This document shows positions 1 to 8,341 of a stretch of DNA of 64,000 nucleotides, in pieces. The first letter of the stretch is position 1. Every line of letters starts with the position of its first letter. Location of the stretch: contig CALQJX020000002.1 in NCBI GenBank assembly GCA_943331005.2, positions 1 to 64,000 on the forward strand, in the 5' to 3' direction. The notes beneath the pieces were generated by a model that worked only from the letters and a program-made list of their open reading frames with translations, had not been told where the DNA came from and did no database searches. Source of the stretch: Bordetella parapertussis. GTDB lineage: Bacteria > Bacteroidota > Bacteroidia > Chitinophagales > Chitinophagaceae. A program made the translations under genes and the position numbers.

Positions 1-2639
1 ACACATACGCTCTGTGTGCCACCGATAGTTGCAGGAAGTGCATTCACTGTGAAAGCACCTGTGCGCTGACAGCCTGTGCTCAGTGTATAAGAAATAGTAG
101 CAATGCCCGGTGTGATACCTGTAACCATGCCTGATGCATCTACAAAGGCAATGCCTGTGTTACTGCTGTTCCAGCTACCGCCGCCGGTAACATCTGAAAG
201 TACTGATATGTTGTTGTGACACGTAGACATAGTACCTGTGATCGCTGCAGGACGTGCGTTAACCACAACTGCCTGTGTACGGTAACAACCGTTTGACAAT
301 GTATAAGAGATAGTAGTGTTGCCTGCGCTAACGCCGCTAACTATACCAGAGAATGTATTTACTGTAGCATTTGCTGCGCTGCTGCTGCTCCATGTACCAC
401 CCGCTGTGCTGTTGGTCATAGTAACAGTTGACAACTCACATACTGCAGATGCTCCGCTGATAGCTGCAGGAAGTGCATTAACAGTTGCTGTTGATGTAAC
501 GATACAGCCTGATGGCAGTGTATATGATATTGTAACATTACCAGGTGTAACACCTGTAACTACGCCCGATGGGCTTACTGTAGCCGTAGCTGTGCTGCTG
601 CTGCTCCATGCACCACCGCCGATAGCGTGTGTAAGGTTGGTTGTAAGACCGGTACATACACTAAGTGTACCACCGATAGATGCCGGTGTAGGTAATACGG
701 TAAGACCAAATGTCTTGTAACAACCGGTAGGTAATGTATAACTGATCGTTGCTGCACCCGCAGCTACTCCGGTAACAAGACCTGTAGTTGCTCCTATTGA
801 TGCAAATGCAGGTGAACCTGAGCTCCAGGTACCGCCTGTACCGCCACTCAACACCTGTGAAGTTCCCACACACACATTGCTGCTGCCGGTAATGTCTGAT
901 GGTAATGGATTAACTGAAACTGTAACACCACTTGTTGATGTACAACCTGCAGCACTTGTAGCTACAACACTATATACATTGCTACCTGTTGCAGTTGGCA
1001 ATATAGAAGGCGCTGCACAAGAAGAACAAGAAAGGCCTGCTGCACCGGCAATACCAGTCCATGCGAATGTAGCACCAGGCGCTGCAGCAGTAAATGTAGC
1101 TGAAGTACCCTGACACACTGTTGTGCTGGTAGATGGTGCGATTGATAATGCAGGAAGTGCATTTACCGTAACCACTACTGTAGAAGCACAACCAGAAGAT
1201 AATGAATATGATATTGTAGAAGTACCTGCAGCAACAGCTGTAACAAGACCTGTGGTGCTGATATTACAAACTGTAAGTACTGAACTGCTCCAAGTTCCAC
1301 CTGATGTAGTGTTAGTGAACAATGCAGATGAACCCGCACACAATGAAGAAGAACCAACAATAGAAGCCGGAGAAGCAAGAACTGTAGCTACAGAAGTATA
1401 TGTGCGAACACAACCAGAACCTGTACCATTACTAACAGTGAGAGAATAAACACCTGAAGATGATGTGGTAGCTGGAGCTACACTTGCTGATGCAGTAGAT
1501 GAACCAGTAAGAGCTCCGGGGCCAGACCATGCAAAAGTAGCAACGTTCAAAGGAGTGTTACCTGTCAAGGTCATTGTACCTCCAGCACAAATAGGAGTGT
1601 TGTTGGTAACGTTGCTTACAGAAGGAGCAGCGTTGACAGTAAGAGTAGTGGCAGAATAACAACCACCAGGAATAATATAAGAGATAGTAGCGGTACCTGC
1701 AGATACACCGGATACAACACCTGTTGCTGCAACTACTGTAGCAATAGCAGTATTACTGCTGCTCCATGTACCCGTAGTTATAGTATTTGCTAATGTAGTA
1801 GTACCAGTAACGCAAATTGAAGCAGTGCCTGTATTTGCAGGAGGGTTGGTACACAATTGTGTAATGATTACCTGACCATTACCGTTAGCGCCAGAGAAAG
1901 CTTGTGTATGAGTAACACCGGAACAAGCTGTAGGATCTGTATAAGAAGATCCGCCGCCGCCGGCACCATTGTTTGTAGTACCCTGATTACCACCCCAGTG
2001 ACCACCTCCGCCACCACCAATAGAATAAGTAATACCTGACAATGGTGCACCTTGGCCCAGAGTACCTAACTGATTACCAGTGGTACATGCCGGACCTGTT
2101 TGTCCACCACCACATGCAGCTCCGCCGCCACCGGCACCACCTGAACCACCGGTAAGACCACCACCTGAACCACCGGGAGGACCAAAATCGCCACCGCCGC
2201 CGCCGCCACCGGCAACAACCAAACGAGCAGAAACTGCAGCACCTGCATTGCGGATATCTGTTGCACCTCCACCTGCATTCGCATAAGTTCCGCCATATCC
2301 ACCACCGTTATATCCACCAGGGTTTGCAGTACCAGAAGAAATACCGGTAACACCACCACCAACACGTATCTCTAATACCTGTCCGGGTGTAACAGCCAAT
2401 GTGCATACAACACGGCCGCCAAATGAAACCGGTCCGGAAGAACCAAAGCTTACATATGCACCGCCACCGCAGGCACCTTTTGCATCGATACCTAGATTGG
2501 TGACACCGGGTGCAACAGTGTATGTCTGCACTGCTCCGGTGAAGTTAAATGTGGTTGTTTGCGCATTCAGACCAGCAGATGTTGCAGCTAGTAGAATTAA
2601 CAATAAAATGATAGATCTGGACATGTAGGTTAATTTCAT
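1..2639 (-). CDS. Secreted glycine-rich and Ig-like/BIG2 repeat protein, 3' end cut by window edge
   Basis: The frame is open from an ATG at 2639 to the left edge, so the N-terminal 879 residues are present and the C-terminus is missing. A signal peptide (MKLTYMSRSIILLLILLAAT, ending near NAQ) is followed by a glycine-rich domain at about residues 30-250 with runs of GGGG, the motif GGGGSSY and a closing GQVIIT strand. That pattern resembles the ALK/LTK-type glycine-rich domain seen in bacterial surface proteins (family assignment is inference). After it come repeated Ig-like and BIG2-like modules of about 80-90 residues with the signatures GTWSSSNTAIATV and TISYxxxxGC. An ATG at 2624 is a possible alternative start. 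A T9SS sorting domain would be expected beyond the edge. The protein is probably cell-surface or secreted; its ligand is unknown. The first module after the Gly-rich region is also found in the 6103-aa protein of this window. Confidence 0.85.
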   Translation of the reverse strand, partial: MKLTYMSRSIILLLILLAATSAGLNAQTTTFNFTGAVQTYTVAPGVTNLGIDAKGACGGGAYVSFGSSGPVSFGGRVVCTLAVTPGQVLEIRVGGGVTGISSGTANPGGYNGGGYGGTYANAGGGATDIRNAGAAVSARLVVAGGGGGGGDFGPPGGSGGGLTGGSGGAGGGGAACGGGQTGPACTTGNQLGTLGQGAPLSGITYSIGGGGGGHWGGNQGTTNNGAGGGGSSYTDPTACSGVTHTQAFSGANGNGQVIITQLCTNPPANTGTASICVTGTTTLANTITTGTWSSSNTAIATVVAATGVVSGVSAGTATISYIIPGGCYSATTLTVNAAPSVSNVTNNTPICAGGTMTLTGNTPLNVATFAWSGPGALTGSSTASASVAPATTSSSGVYSLTVSNGTGSGCVRTYTSVATVLASPASIVGSSSLCAGSSALFTNTTSGGTWSSSVLTVCNISTTGLVTAVAAGTSTISYSLSSGCASTVVVTVNALPALSIAPSTSTTVCQGTSATFTAAAPGATFAWTGIAGAAGLSCSSCAAPSILPTATGSNVYSVVATSAAGCTSTSGVTVSVNPLPSDITGSSNVCVGTSQVLSGGTGGTWSSGSPAFASIGATTGLVTGVAAGAATISYTLPTGCYKTFGLTVLPTPASIGGTLSVCTGLTTNLTHAIGGGAWSSSSTATATVSPSGVVTGVTPGNVTISYTLPSGCIVTSTATVNALPAAISGASAVCELSTVTMTNSTAGGTWSSSSAANATVNTFSGIVSGVSAGNTTISYTLSNGCYRTQAVVVNARPAAITGTMSTCHNNISVLSDVTGGGSWNSSNTGIAFVDASGMVTGITPGIATISYTLSTGCQRTGAFTVNALPATIGGTQSVC

Positions 2640-2794
2640 TCTATAAATTTTGACTGAAAATAATAAAAAAAGTTAAATTCTGAATATTTTTCTGAGAAAA
2701 AGTATCAAAAAGTAAGCTTACATGACAAAAATTTGAATAATTAAATGTGAAAATGAGGGAAATGAAGAAATTATTACTCCAAAATAGATATTTT

Positions 2795-2829
2795 AAAAAA
2801 AACGCCATGCATATTCTTACATGCATGGC
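2795..2829 (-). terminator. Rho-independent terminator of the ASST-like gene
   Basis: A perfect 9-bp stem (GCCATGCAT at 2804-2812 with ATGCATGGC at 2821-2829) has an 8-nt loop. On the minus strand it is followed by a run of eight T. It lies 26 bp past the stop codon of the minus-strand gene ending at 2855. Confidence 0.75.
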
Positions 2830-2854
2830 ATCACAATTAGAGGTATGAATTAAG

Positions 2855-4360
2855 CTACCTTTTCATAGATATTTCTGCTTTCCAGATCAATTTTTCCAAT
2901 TTATCTCTATAGATAACATTAGCTCTATATTGTTTGACATTAGCCCAGATATTATCTGTTTCTATGTGCATCTCTGGGAGAGCACTCCACGTTACATTCT
3001 TGTCTCTGGTAACAATGAATATTTTACTGTAAGCATTTCCCATACATACTAACATGGAATGATCTGGCAATTCTATAGCACTACCACCTGCACCAAATTT
3101 CTTTGGATAATCTCCTTCAACAGTACAAATGTACTCCCATACTTTTTTTAAACTGTCTCCTGCGCGCTGTGGTTCACTGAGTATAACAACACTTGGAAGG
3201 GAATCTGTGACCCTGCAGGAGTTGTTATTAAAGTAATAGATCTCACCATTTGCTGAACGCCTTACTCCATGCGGATTACAGAAATAACCACGGCCAAAGG
3301 AAGTTGCTCCCGGCTTAAAGTTCTCTCCATAAATAGCAACAATTTCACTTGTCCTGTAATCAATTTTTATGATGCGGCTCAGGTTCCTGTAACTCAGGTA
3401 AACGAATCCATTTTCCTCATCAAAAAAGAAAGAGTTACTATGAGGGTCGAAGTTATAATTCGAGTCGGCAGTGGCTGCAAAATAAGCAAGATCTTTGCGT
3501 GTGAGATGATCAATATCTTTCCATGACCAAACTACTTTTCCATTCTTATCGAATTCTACAATAGTACCGTATATTCCCTTTTTATAGCCTTCGGCCATTG
3601 GCTGTGTTCTGGAAAAATCGATGTAAGAAGTATCAGATCTTACTATTAGTTTTGAAGGAAGATGCTCCATTCCAAGTGTCATGTAATGACCACTCCTTAA
3701 TTTTGTAACAGCATGATGAAATATCTCGGGACCAACACCTGTATTAACAGTTGTATGCTCTGGTGATCTCCAGATAATATCTCCGTTGAGATTGAATTCA
3801 TAAACACTTCTGATATAGTTATGTGTCAATGTACTATCAGCAGTAAAATCGAGATCAGCAACAAAGCCGCCAAGATCATTAACCTCGGGAATATATGCCA
3901 TTGCATTGCCCGACAAATCGTATATAACACCTCCCCCATCAATAGAGATATACATATCCTTATATGCTTTTGATGGCTTCATTATGCGAAGTCTGTATCG
4001 AGCAGTATCTACTCTGCCATTAGCAAGTGTACTGAAATGATATATTGGGCTCTCTTTCTTCTTTATACCTACACCGGCATAAACTACCCGCCATGAGTAG
4101 TCTTCACCAAATTGTGGCACCTCTATCATTTTACTGCTCATTGTAGTTTGCTCACGCAAAAAAGTGTACTTCCTGAATGAATCAGGATGTGTCTGATTAC
4201 CTTTTGAAATCTCAAAAGTGTAAGTGTTAGCCTGCTTATCCAATGGCACACTAAAACCAACCAACCTGTAATTAAGCTTACTACTATCTATTGGTAAAAT
4301 TTGAGCATTAGAAAAGTAACTACAACAAACAAACAAAAAGAGTATCAAAGTTCTGAGCAT
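2855..4360 (-). CDS. Arylsulfotransferase (ASST)-like exported protein
   Basis: A 501-residue protein with a signal peptide (MLRTLILFLFVCC, cleaved near SNAQ). The body reads as a beta-propeller of the bacterial aryl-sulfate sulfotransferase family, which moves sulfate from phenolic sulfate esters to other phenols without PAPS. Candidate active-site residues are H215/H216 (IFHHAV), H307 and N309 (DPHSNS), R325 (SYRNLS) and H364 (NPHGVRR). The H-x-N pair and the arginine 18 residues later match the spacing of H356, N358 and R374 in E. coli AssT as I recall it. A TTG at 4384 extends the frame, but that codon lies inside a TAnnTTTG promoter box, so the ATG at 4360 is chosen. No T9SS tail is seen, so the protein is probably periplasmic. 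It is divergent from the cytochrome gene at 4567. The exact substrate is unknown. Confidence 0.75.
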   Translation of the reverse strand: MLRTLILFLFVCCSYFSNAQILPIDSSKLNYRLVGFSVPLDKQANTYTFEISKGNQTHPDSFRKYTFLREQTTMSSKMIEVPQFGEDYSWRVVYAGVGIKKKESPIYHFSTLANGRVDTARYRLRIMKPSKAYKDMYISIDGGGVIYDLSGNAMAYIPEVNDLGGFVADLDFTADSTLTHNYIRSVYEFNLNGDIIWRSPEHTTVNTGVGPEIFHHAVTKLRSGHYMTLGMEHLPSKLIVRSDTSYIDFSRTQPMAEGYKKGIYGTIVEFDKNGKVVWSWKDIDHLTRKDLAYFAATADSNYNFDPHSNSFFFDEENGFVYLSYRNLSRIIKIDYRTSEIVAIYGENFKPGATSFGRGYFCNPHGVRRSANGEIYYFNNNSCRVTDSLPSVVILSEPQRAGDSLKKVWEYICTVEGDYPKKFGAGGSAIELPDHSMLVCMGNAYSKIFIVTRDKNVTWSALPEMHIETDNIWANVKQYRANVIYRDKLEKLIWKAEISMKR

Positions 4361-4381
4361 AGAAAAAAGTTTTTTCTGTAG

Positions 4382-4389
4382 CAAACTTA
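4382..4389 (-). promoter_or_regulatory. Bacteroidota -7 promoter box for the ASST-like gene
   Basis: TAAGTTTG on the minus strand matches the TAnnTTTG element bound by the primary sigma factor of Bacteroidota. It ends 21 nt upstream of the chosen ATG, which implies a short leader and rules out the upstream TTG as start. I could not see a clear -33 element. Confidence 0.55.
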
Positions 4390-4566
4390 ACTAAAAAAGC
4401 CCCAAACAGTTTACTGAGCAAATTCTGAAATTAATTTATGAGATAGTATATGTTATATTCGTTGCTTCTGTAACTTAGCTTTCAACGTTAGTTACATTTT
4501 TAATATTTTATTAGAATAAAAAAGATACTCAAAATCTTAAATGATGCGAGTCGATTACTAATAACC

Positions 4567-5565
4567 GTGATAGATACTAAACCAAAGAAGCTTATTCTAT
4601 ATCTTAGTGTATTGTTGCTTACTGCTTGTAGTAATAACAACAGTAAAAAAGAACCAATTATTCAACCTGCATTATACACACAATTTCAGCCCGACACAAG
4701 TTCGTTACCTTCGAATGACTCAGGTAACCAGATACGTTATGGCATTCAACTGATATTGCACACCGCTTATTACCTTGGCCCTGAAGGCACTAGAGGCAAA
4801 CATCTGGGTAACAAGATGAATTGCACAAATTGCCATCTGGATGCAGGAACACGTCTTTATGGACTGAACTTCTATAATACTTATGCCAGATACCCGCAAT
4901 ATAGAGGCAGAGAGAACGCAATACTGAGTCTCGCAGACAGAGTGAATAACTGTATAGAACGTCCACATAATGGGGTGGCTATAGATAAAAAATCAAAAGA
5001 AATGAAGGCAATAGTTGCCTACATGAAATGGCTGAATGATCATACTAAAAACATTCCTGATATAAAAAATCATAAAGATCTTTTGCTGAACCTACCAGAC
5101 AGGCCAGCGAATCCTGATACCGGTGCTGTTATATATGCCTTCAATTGCAGATCTTGCCATGGGGCAGATGGTAAGGGATTATTGAATGCAGATTCAACTT
5201 CCTATGTTTATCCACCACTATGGGGCAAAGATTCATATCAGTCTGGCAGTTCCATGCATAGAGTGTTGAAATCTGCAAGATTCATCAAAGCCAACATGCC
5301 ACATAAATTAGCAATGTGGAATAAACCAGTTTTAACAGACGAGCAGGCAATTGATGTGGCGGCCTTTATCAATAACGATAGAATACATAAAAGACCAGAA
5401 AAAAAAGAAAATAATACAGGTGACTACCCTGTGTATAAAATGAAACCGATTGACTACGACCTTGGCCCTTACGAAGATACATTCACAGAGATTCAGCATA
5501 AATTCGGACCGTACAAACCTATCATAAAATACCATGAAGAGAAAAAACTGCCCTTAGTATTCTGA
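4567..5565 (+). CDS. Diheme c-type cytochrome lipoprotein, TsdA (thiosulfate dehydrogenase)-like
   Basis: A 332-residue protein starting at GTG with a lipoprotein signal (lipobox LLTAC, Cys21). It has two heme c motifs: C86-x-x-C89-H90 and C194-x-x-C197-H198. The first domain carries DRVNNCIERPHNG, where Cys129 sits at the position of the unusual axial cysteine ligand of heme 1 in TsdA. It also carries EMKAIVAYMKWL. The second has NMPHK (Met244, a possible heme 2 ligand) and a C-terminal QHKFGPYKPI segment typical of TsdA relatives. TsdA couples two thiosulfates to tetrathionate (or the reverse) and passes electrons to cytochromes. Expected location is periplasm-facing and membrane-anchored. 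It is divergent from an ASST-like gene and has no visible electron-acceptor partner nearby. Thiosulfate as the actual substrate is inference. Confidence 0.8.
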   Translation: MIDTKPKKLILYLSVLLLTACSNNNSKKEPIIQPALYTQFQPDTSSLPSNDSGNQIRYGIQLILHTAYYLGPEGTRGKHLGNKMNCTNCHLDAGTRLYGLNFYNTYARYPQYRGRENAILSLADRVNNCIERPHNGVAIDKKSKEMKAIVAYMKWLNDHTKNIPDIKNHKDLLLNLPDRPANPDTGAVIYAFNCRSCHGADGKGLLNADSTSYVYPPLWGKDSYQSGSSMHRVLKSARFIKANMPHKLAMWNKPVLTDEQAIDVAAFINNDRIHKRPEKKENNTGDYPVYKMKPIDYDLGPYEDTFTEIQHKFGPYKPIIKYHEEKKLPLVF

Positions 5566-5680
5566 TCTTAGACCCTAAATTGTCGCAAGGTAGAGATTTC
5601 CCATTGTCAATTTCAGGTCAATAAATACTATAATAGATCTAATAGATAACACTATAGTTTACAGGTATGCCGAAAACTTA

Positions 5681-5688
5681 TACCTTTG
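5681..5688 (+). promoter_or_regulatory. -7 promoter box upstream of arginase
   Basis: TACCTTTG matches TAnnTTTG and ends only 7 nt before the arginase ATG at 5696. Transcription would begin at or next to the start codon, so the mRNA may be leaderless. Confidence 0.55.
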
Positions 5689-5695
5689 AATTTTT

Positions 5696-6643
5696 ATGCG
5701 AAACATCAAAATACTTGAAGTAAGGTCTGAGATCGGTGCGGGTACCAGGGGGGCAAGCCTTGGTGTAGATGCTATAAAGATCGCTGCGCTCGATTTCATG
5801 AGCAATCTGTTCGTTAACTTCTCCTGTGAAACAATAGAAACAGAAAACAGACTTCTTTACGAACCAGTAGCCTCTCCATATGCTAAGCGCATACAAGGTA
5901 TCAATACCATGTACGAACGCGTTTCAAAATCGGTACACGACACTGTAAAATCTGGCCTCTTCCCGTTGGTACTGGCAGGCGACCATAGTACTGCAGGTGC
6001 AACAATTGCGGGTTTAAAAATGGCAAAACCCAAACGTCGTCTTGGTGTAGTTTGGATAGATGCACATGCCGACCTTCATTCGCCATACACTACCCCATCG
6101 GGCAACATGCATGGCATGCCACTGGCAATATCTCTTGCTGAAGACAATACTGAAAATCAGCTTCACAGCCCCGACCCACATACAGTGGACATGTGGAACA
6201 AACTAAAAAATCTGGGTAAACTGGAACCTAAGATCTTACCTGAAGATATAGTTTTCATAGCACTCAGAGATTTTGAAAAAGAAGAAGAAGCTATACTGAG
6301 AAAAGGAAACATTAAAGTTATCTCTGTTGCAGAGATCAGAAGGAAAGGCGTAGAAAACGTAGTAAGACAAACATTCCTACATTTATCCAACTGCGACGAT
6401 ATTTATGTGTCGTTCGATGTAGATAGTCTTGACAGTTCTATATCTCGCGGCACAGGTACACCGGTAAGCAATGGACTTAAAGAAAGAGAAGCTGAAGATC
6501 TGGTAGCATCTTTTATGCAGCACCACAAAATATGCTGCTTCGAAATTGCGGAAGTAAACCCTACGCTAGACAAAGAGAATATGATGGCAGAAATTGCATT
6601 CAATATTCTGCAGCGTAGTGTAAATATCTTACTGCTTAACTAA
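5696..6643 (+). CDS. rocF: Arginase
   Basis: A 315-residue ureohydrolase-fold enzyme expected to hydrolyse L-arginine to ornithine and urea in the cytoplasm. The binuclear manganese site is complete: H97 in AGDHS, D122-A-H124-A-D126 in WIDAHAD, and D241-V-D243 in SFDVDS. The segment NMHGMPLA after the second motif is typical of true arginases rather than agmatinases. The ATG at 5696 follows a -7 box by 7 nt. The gene converges on the DUF4476 gene with 18 bp between stop codons. A formiminoglutamase-type activity is less likely from the motif context. Confidence 0.9.
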   Translation: MRNIKILEVRSEIGAGTRGASLGVDAIKIAALDFMSNLFVNFSCETIETENRLLYEPVASPYAKRIQGINTMYERVSKSVHDTVKSGLFPLVLAGDHSTAGATIAGLKMAKPKRRLGVVWIDAHADLHSPYTTPSGNMHGMPLAISLAEDNTENQLHSPDPHTVDMWNKLKNLGKLEPKILPEDIVFIALRDFEKEEEAILRKGNIKVISVAEIRRKGVENVVRQTFLHLSNCDDIYVSFDVDSLDSSISRGTGTPVSNGLKEREAEDLVASFMQHHKICCFEIAEVNPTLDKENMMAEIAFNILQRSVNILLLN

Positions 6644-6661
6644 AATAAATTAATTAGCAGA

Positions 6662-7465
6662 TCATTTCATTTTCTGCACAAATTGTGTCAGTTCATCCTT
6701 GGCACTTTTATTTACAAATTTTGCCGACAGATCGTTGTAATACGCTTTGTCGGCAGTTTTGTTATAGGCCCATTTTGCGAACTCCAACTTACTACTTTCA
6801 AACAGGAACCAATCCATCATTGCACCTACCTGAATGGTGTTGAAAGTTTCTTTTGACAATTCAGTTTTCAGCAAAGCCATTCTTTCAGAATCTGTCTTTT
6901 TGCTATCACACTTTTTCTTAAGCTCTGTTACCTTTTCGTCTGTAAGTGTACCAGTGGGCAAGGGTGATGCAACTGCGCTAGAAGATTTGATATTCGTTTC
7001 TCCATCAGGCTTAGTTTGAGCAGTTGTATTTCTACCATCATTTGTATTATCAGTTACACCCTCATTGTAGCTCAAATTGTATTGTTCCTGACCATTTCGG
7101 GTAACATCTCGTTCGGCATCATACCTGCCAGACATCGGCACCTCAGAAACTCTGGCTCTTCGCATATACGGGTCATAAACGAAATTGGTAATCATTCTGT
7201 AACTGGTATTTACCCAGCCAGAGAAAACAACTTTATCATACCCTCTTCCCCATCTGTTATAAACCAATAAATATAGCTGAATGTGATGACGACCAGGAGG
7301 AAGATCGCCTACTGTAATAGATGTAGCCTGCCTATTGAAAAAACGGCCATTTACTGAAATATTGAATCTGGAATTATCCCTCATTTGCACATGTAGAACA
7401 GATTGAGCAAACAAAAAGCTGCTGCAGCAAACTGTCAGGATTAGCAATAAAAACAGTCTTTTCAT
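6662..7465 (-). CDS. DUF4476 domain-containing exported protein
   Basis: A 267-residue protein with a signal peptide (MKRLFLLLILTVCCSS, cleaved after FAQ). Residues about 20-100 look like a small beta domain with the segment DLPPGRHHIQLYLL. A low-complexity linker rich in Thr, Asn and Ser follows. The last 95 or so residues are all-helical with the DUF4476 pattern (LKKKCDSKKTDSERMALL, then FNTIQVGAMMDWF). DUF4476 proteins are common in Bacteroidota and have no established function. Location is probably periplasm or outer surface. The start ATG at 7465 is the natural beginning of the signal peptide. Confidence 0.8.
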   Translation of the reverse strand: MKRLFLLLILTVCCSSFLFAQSVLHVQMRDNSRFNISVNGRFFNRQATSITVGDLPPGRHHIQLYLLVYNRWGRGYDKVVFSGWVNTSYRMITNFVYDPYMRRARVSEVPMSGRYDAERDVTRNGQEQYNLSYNEGVTDNTNDGRNTTAQTKPDGETNIKSSSAVASPLPTGTLTDEKVTELKKKCDSKKTDSERMALLKTELSKETFNTIQVGAMMDWFLFESSKLEFAKWAYNKTADKAYYNDLSAKFVNKSAKDELTQFVQKMK

Positions 7466-7565
7466 GCGGAGATATTTTTACGTTATTACTAATTTCAAAA
7501 CTTACTGTGCAAATACTCAGCCAGAAAATGTTATTCTGTTTCAGAATCAGGATTTTAGTCAAATT

Positions 7566-8306
7566 TTAACGTGGTAAAAGCAATGCACATAAAATTCCTG
7601 CTGACACTCCGGCATTCAAAGATTCGGCACCACCTTTACCGGGAATAGTCACTTTCCTGTTTGCCAGAGCCGACACCTTTGCCGAAACACCTTTTGATTC
7701 ATTACCAATTACCAATACACCCACATCATGTCGCCCGGCATCATACACATTTTGTCCATCCAGAGTAGCCGCATATATAGGCAATTTTAGTGCTGGAAGG
7801 ATCTCAGTAAGCTCTTTATGATAAATATTGACCCTTAAATGCCCCCCCATTGCACTCTGTACAACTTTAGGATTATATATGTCCACACAACCAGGTGCGC
7901 AAATGATATGTTTTATACCAAACCAGTCTGCAATTCTGATAATGGTACCCATATTACCGGGATCTTGAATCTCATCCAATGCCAGATACCATTCAGCTGA
8001 TACAGGCACTTCTTTAGGCGATGGCATATCTACCACCAGAAAAACCTGACTTTGTGCATGCATGGAAGACAAAACTGCTATTTCCCCCTCTTTTACTATA
8101 TGCAACTCAGCTTCAGGATGCTTTTTTATGGAGATACTGTTATCGGTAGCCCATTTCTCAGTCACTATTATGGTTTTTATATGCCAATTGCTATTTAGCC
8201 ATTCAAGTGCCACTTTGTGGCCCTCTGCAGTAAATAACCTGTACTCATCGCGGAATTTTTGCTGCGTTAATGAGCGAATGTGCTTATTTTGCGCCTTAGA
8301 TAGCAT
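7566..8306 (-). CDS. SpoU/TrmH-family RNA 2'-O-methyltransferase
   Basis: A 246-residue SPOUT methyltransferase that should use S-adenosylmethionine to methylate a ribose 2'-OH in rRNA or tRNA. The N-terminal part (FRDEYRLFTAEGHKVALEWL) is the SpoU substrate-binding domain. The C-terminal knot shows the three conserved motifs: DPGNMGTIIRIADWFG, VLVIGNESKGV and IPGKGGAESLNAGVSAGIL. The frame could be extended to a TTG at 8315, but that codon lies inside the -7 box, so the ATG at 8306 is chosen. It is divergent from tamL, with 35 bp between start codons. The exact RNA target cannot be read from the sequence. Confidence 0.88.
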   Translation of the reverse strand: MLSKAQNKHIRSLTQQKFRDEYRLFTAEGHKVALEWLNSNWHIKTIIVTEKWATDNSISIKKHPEAELHIVKEGEIAVLSSMHAQSQVFLVVDMPSPKEVPVSAEWYLALDEIQDPGNMGTIIRIADWFGIKHIICAPGCVDIYNPKVVQSAMGGHLRVNIYHKELTEILPALKLPIYAATLDGQNVYDAGRHDVGVLVIGNESKGVSAKVSALANRKVTIPGKGGAESLNAGVSAGILCALLLPR

Positions 8307-8312
8307 ATACTG

Positions 8313-8320
8313 CAAATTTA
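8313..8320 (-). promoter_or_regulatory. -7 promoter box for the TrmH-family gene
   Basis: TAAATTTG on the minus strand ends 6 nt upstream of the chosen ATG at 8306. This implies a leaderless or nearly leaderless mRNA. It also removes the TTG at 8315 as a credible start codon. Confidence 0.55.
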
Positions 8321-8341
8321 ATCAATTGTCGTTACCCTTCT

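Noticed and set aside
316..2628. Several open plus-strand frames of 60-134 codons
   Set aside because: They are shadows of the repetitive minus-strand gene: Val/Pro/Thr-rich complements of GGT/ACT codons. The minus strand reads continuously from a signal peptide.
2640..2794. AT-rich spacer that could hold a promoter for the left-edge gene
   Set aside because: The nearest -7-like sequences have three instead of two spacer bases (TACTTTTTG), so no promoter is claimed.
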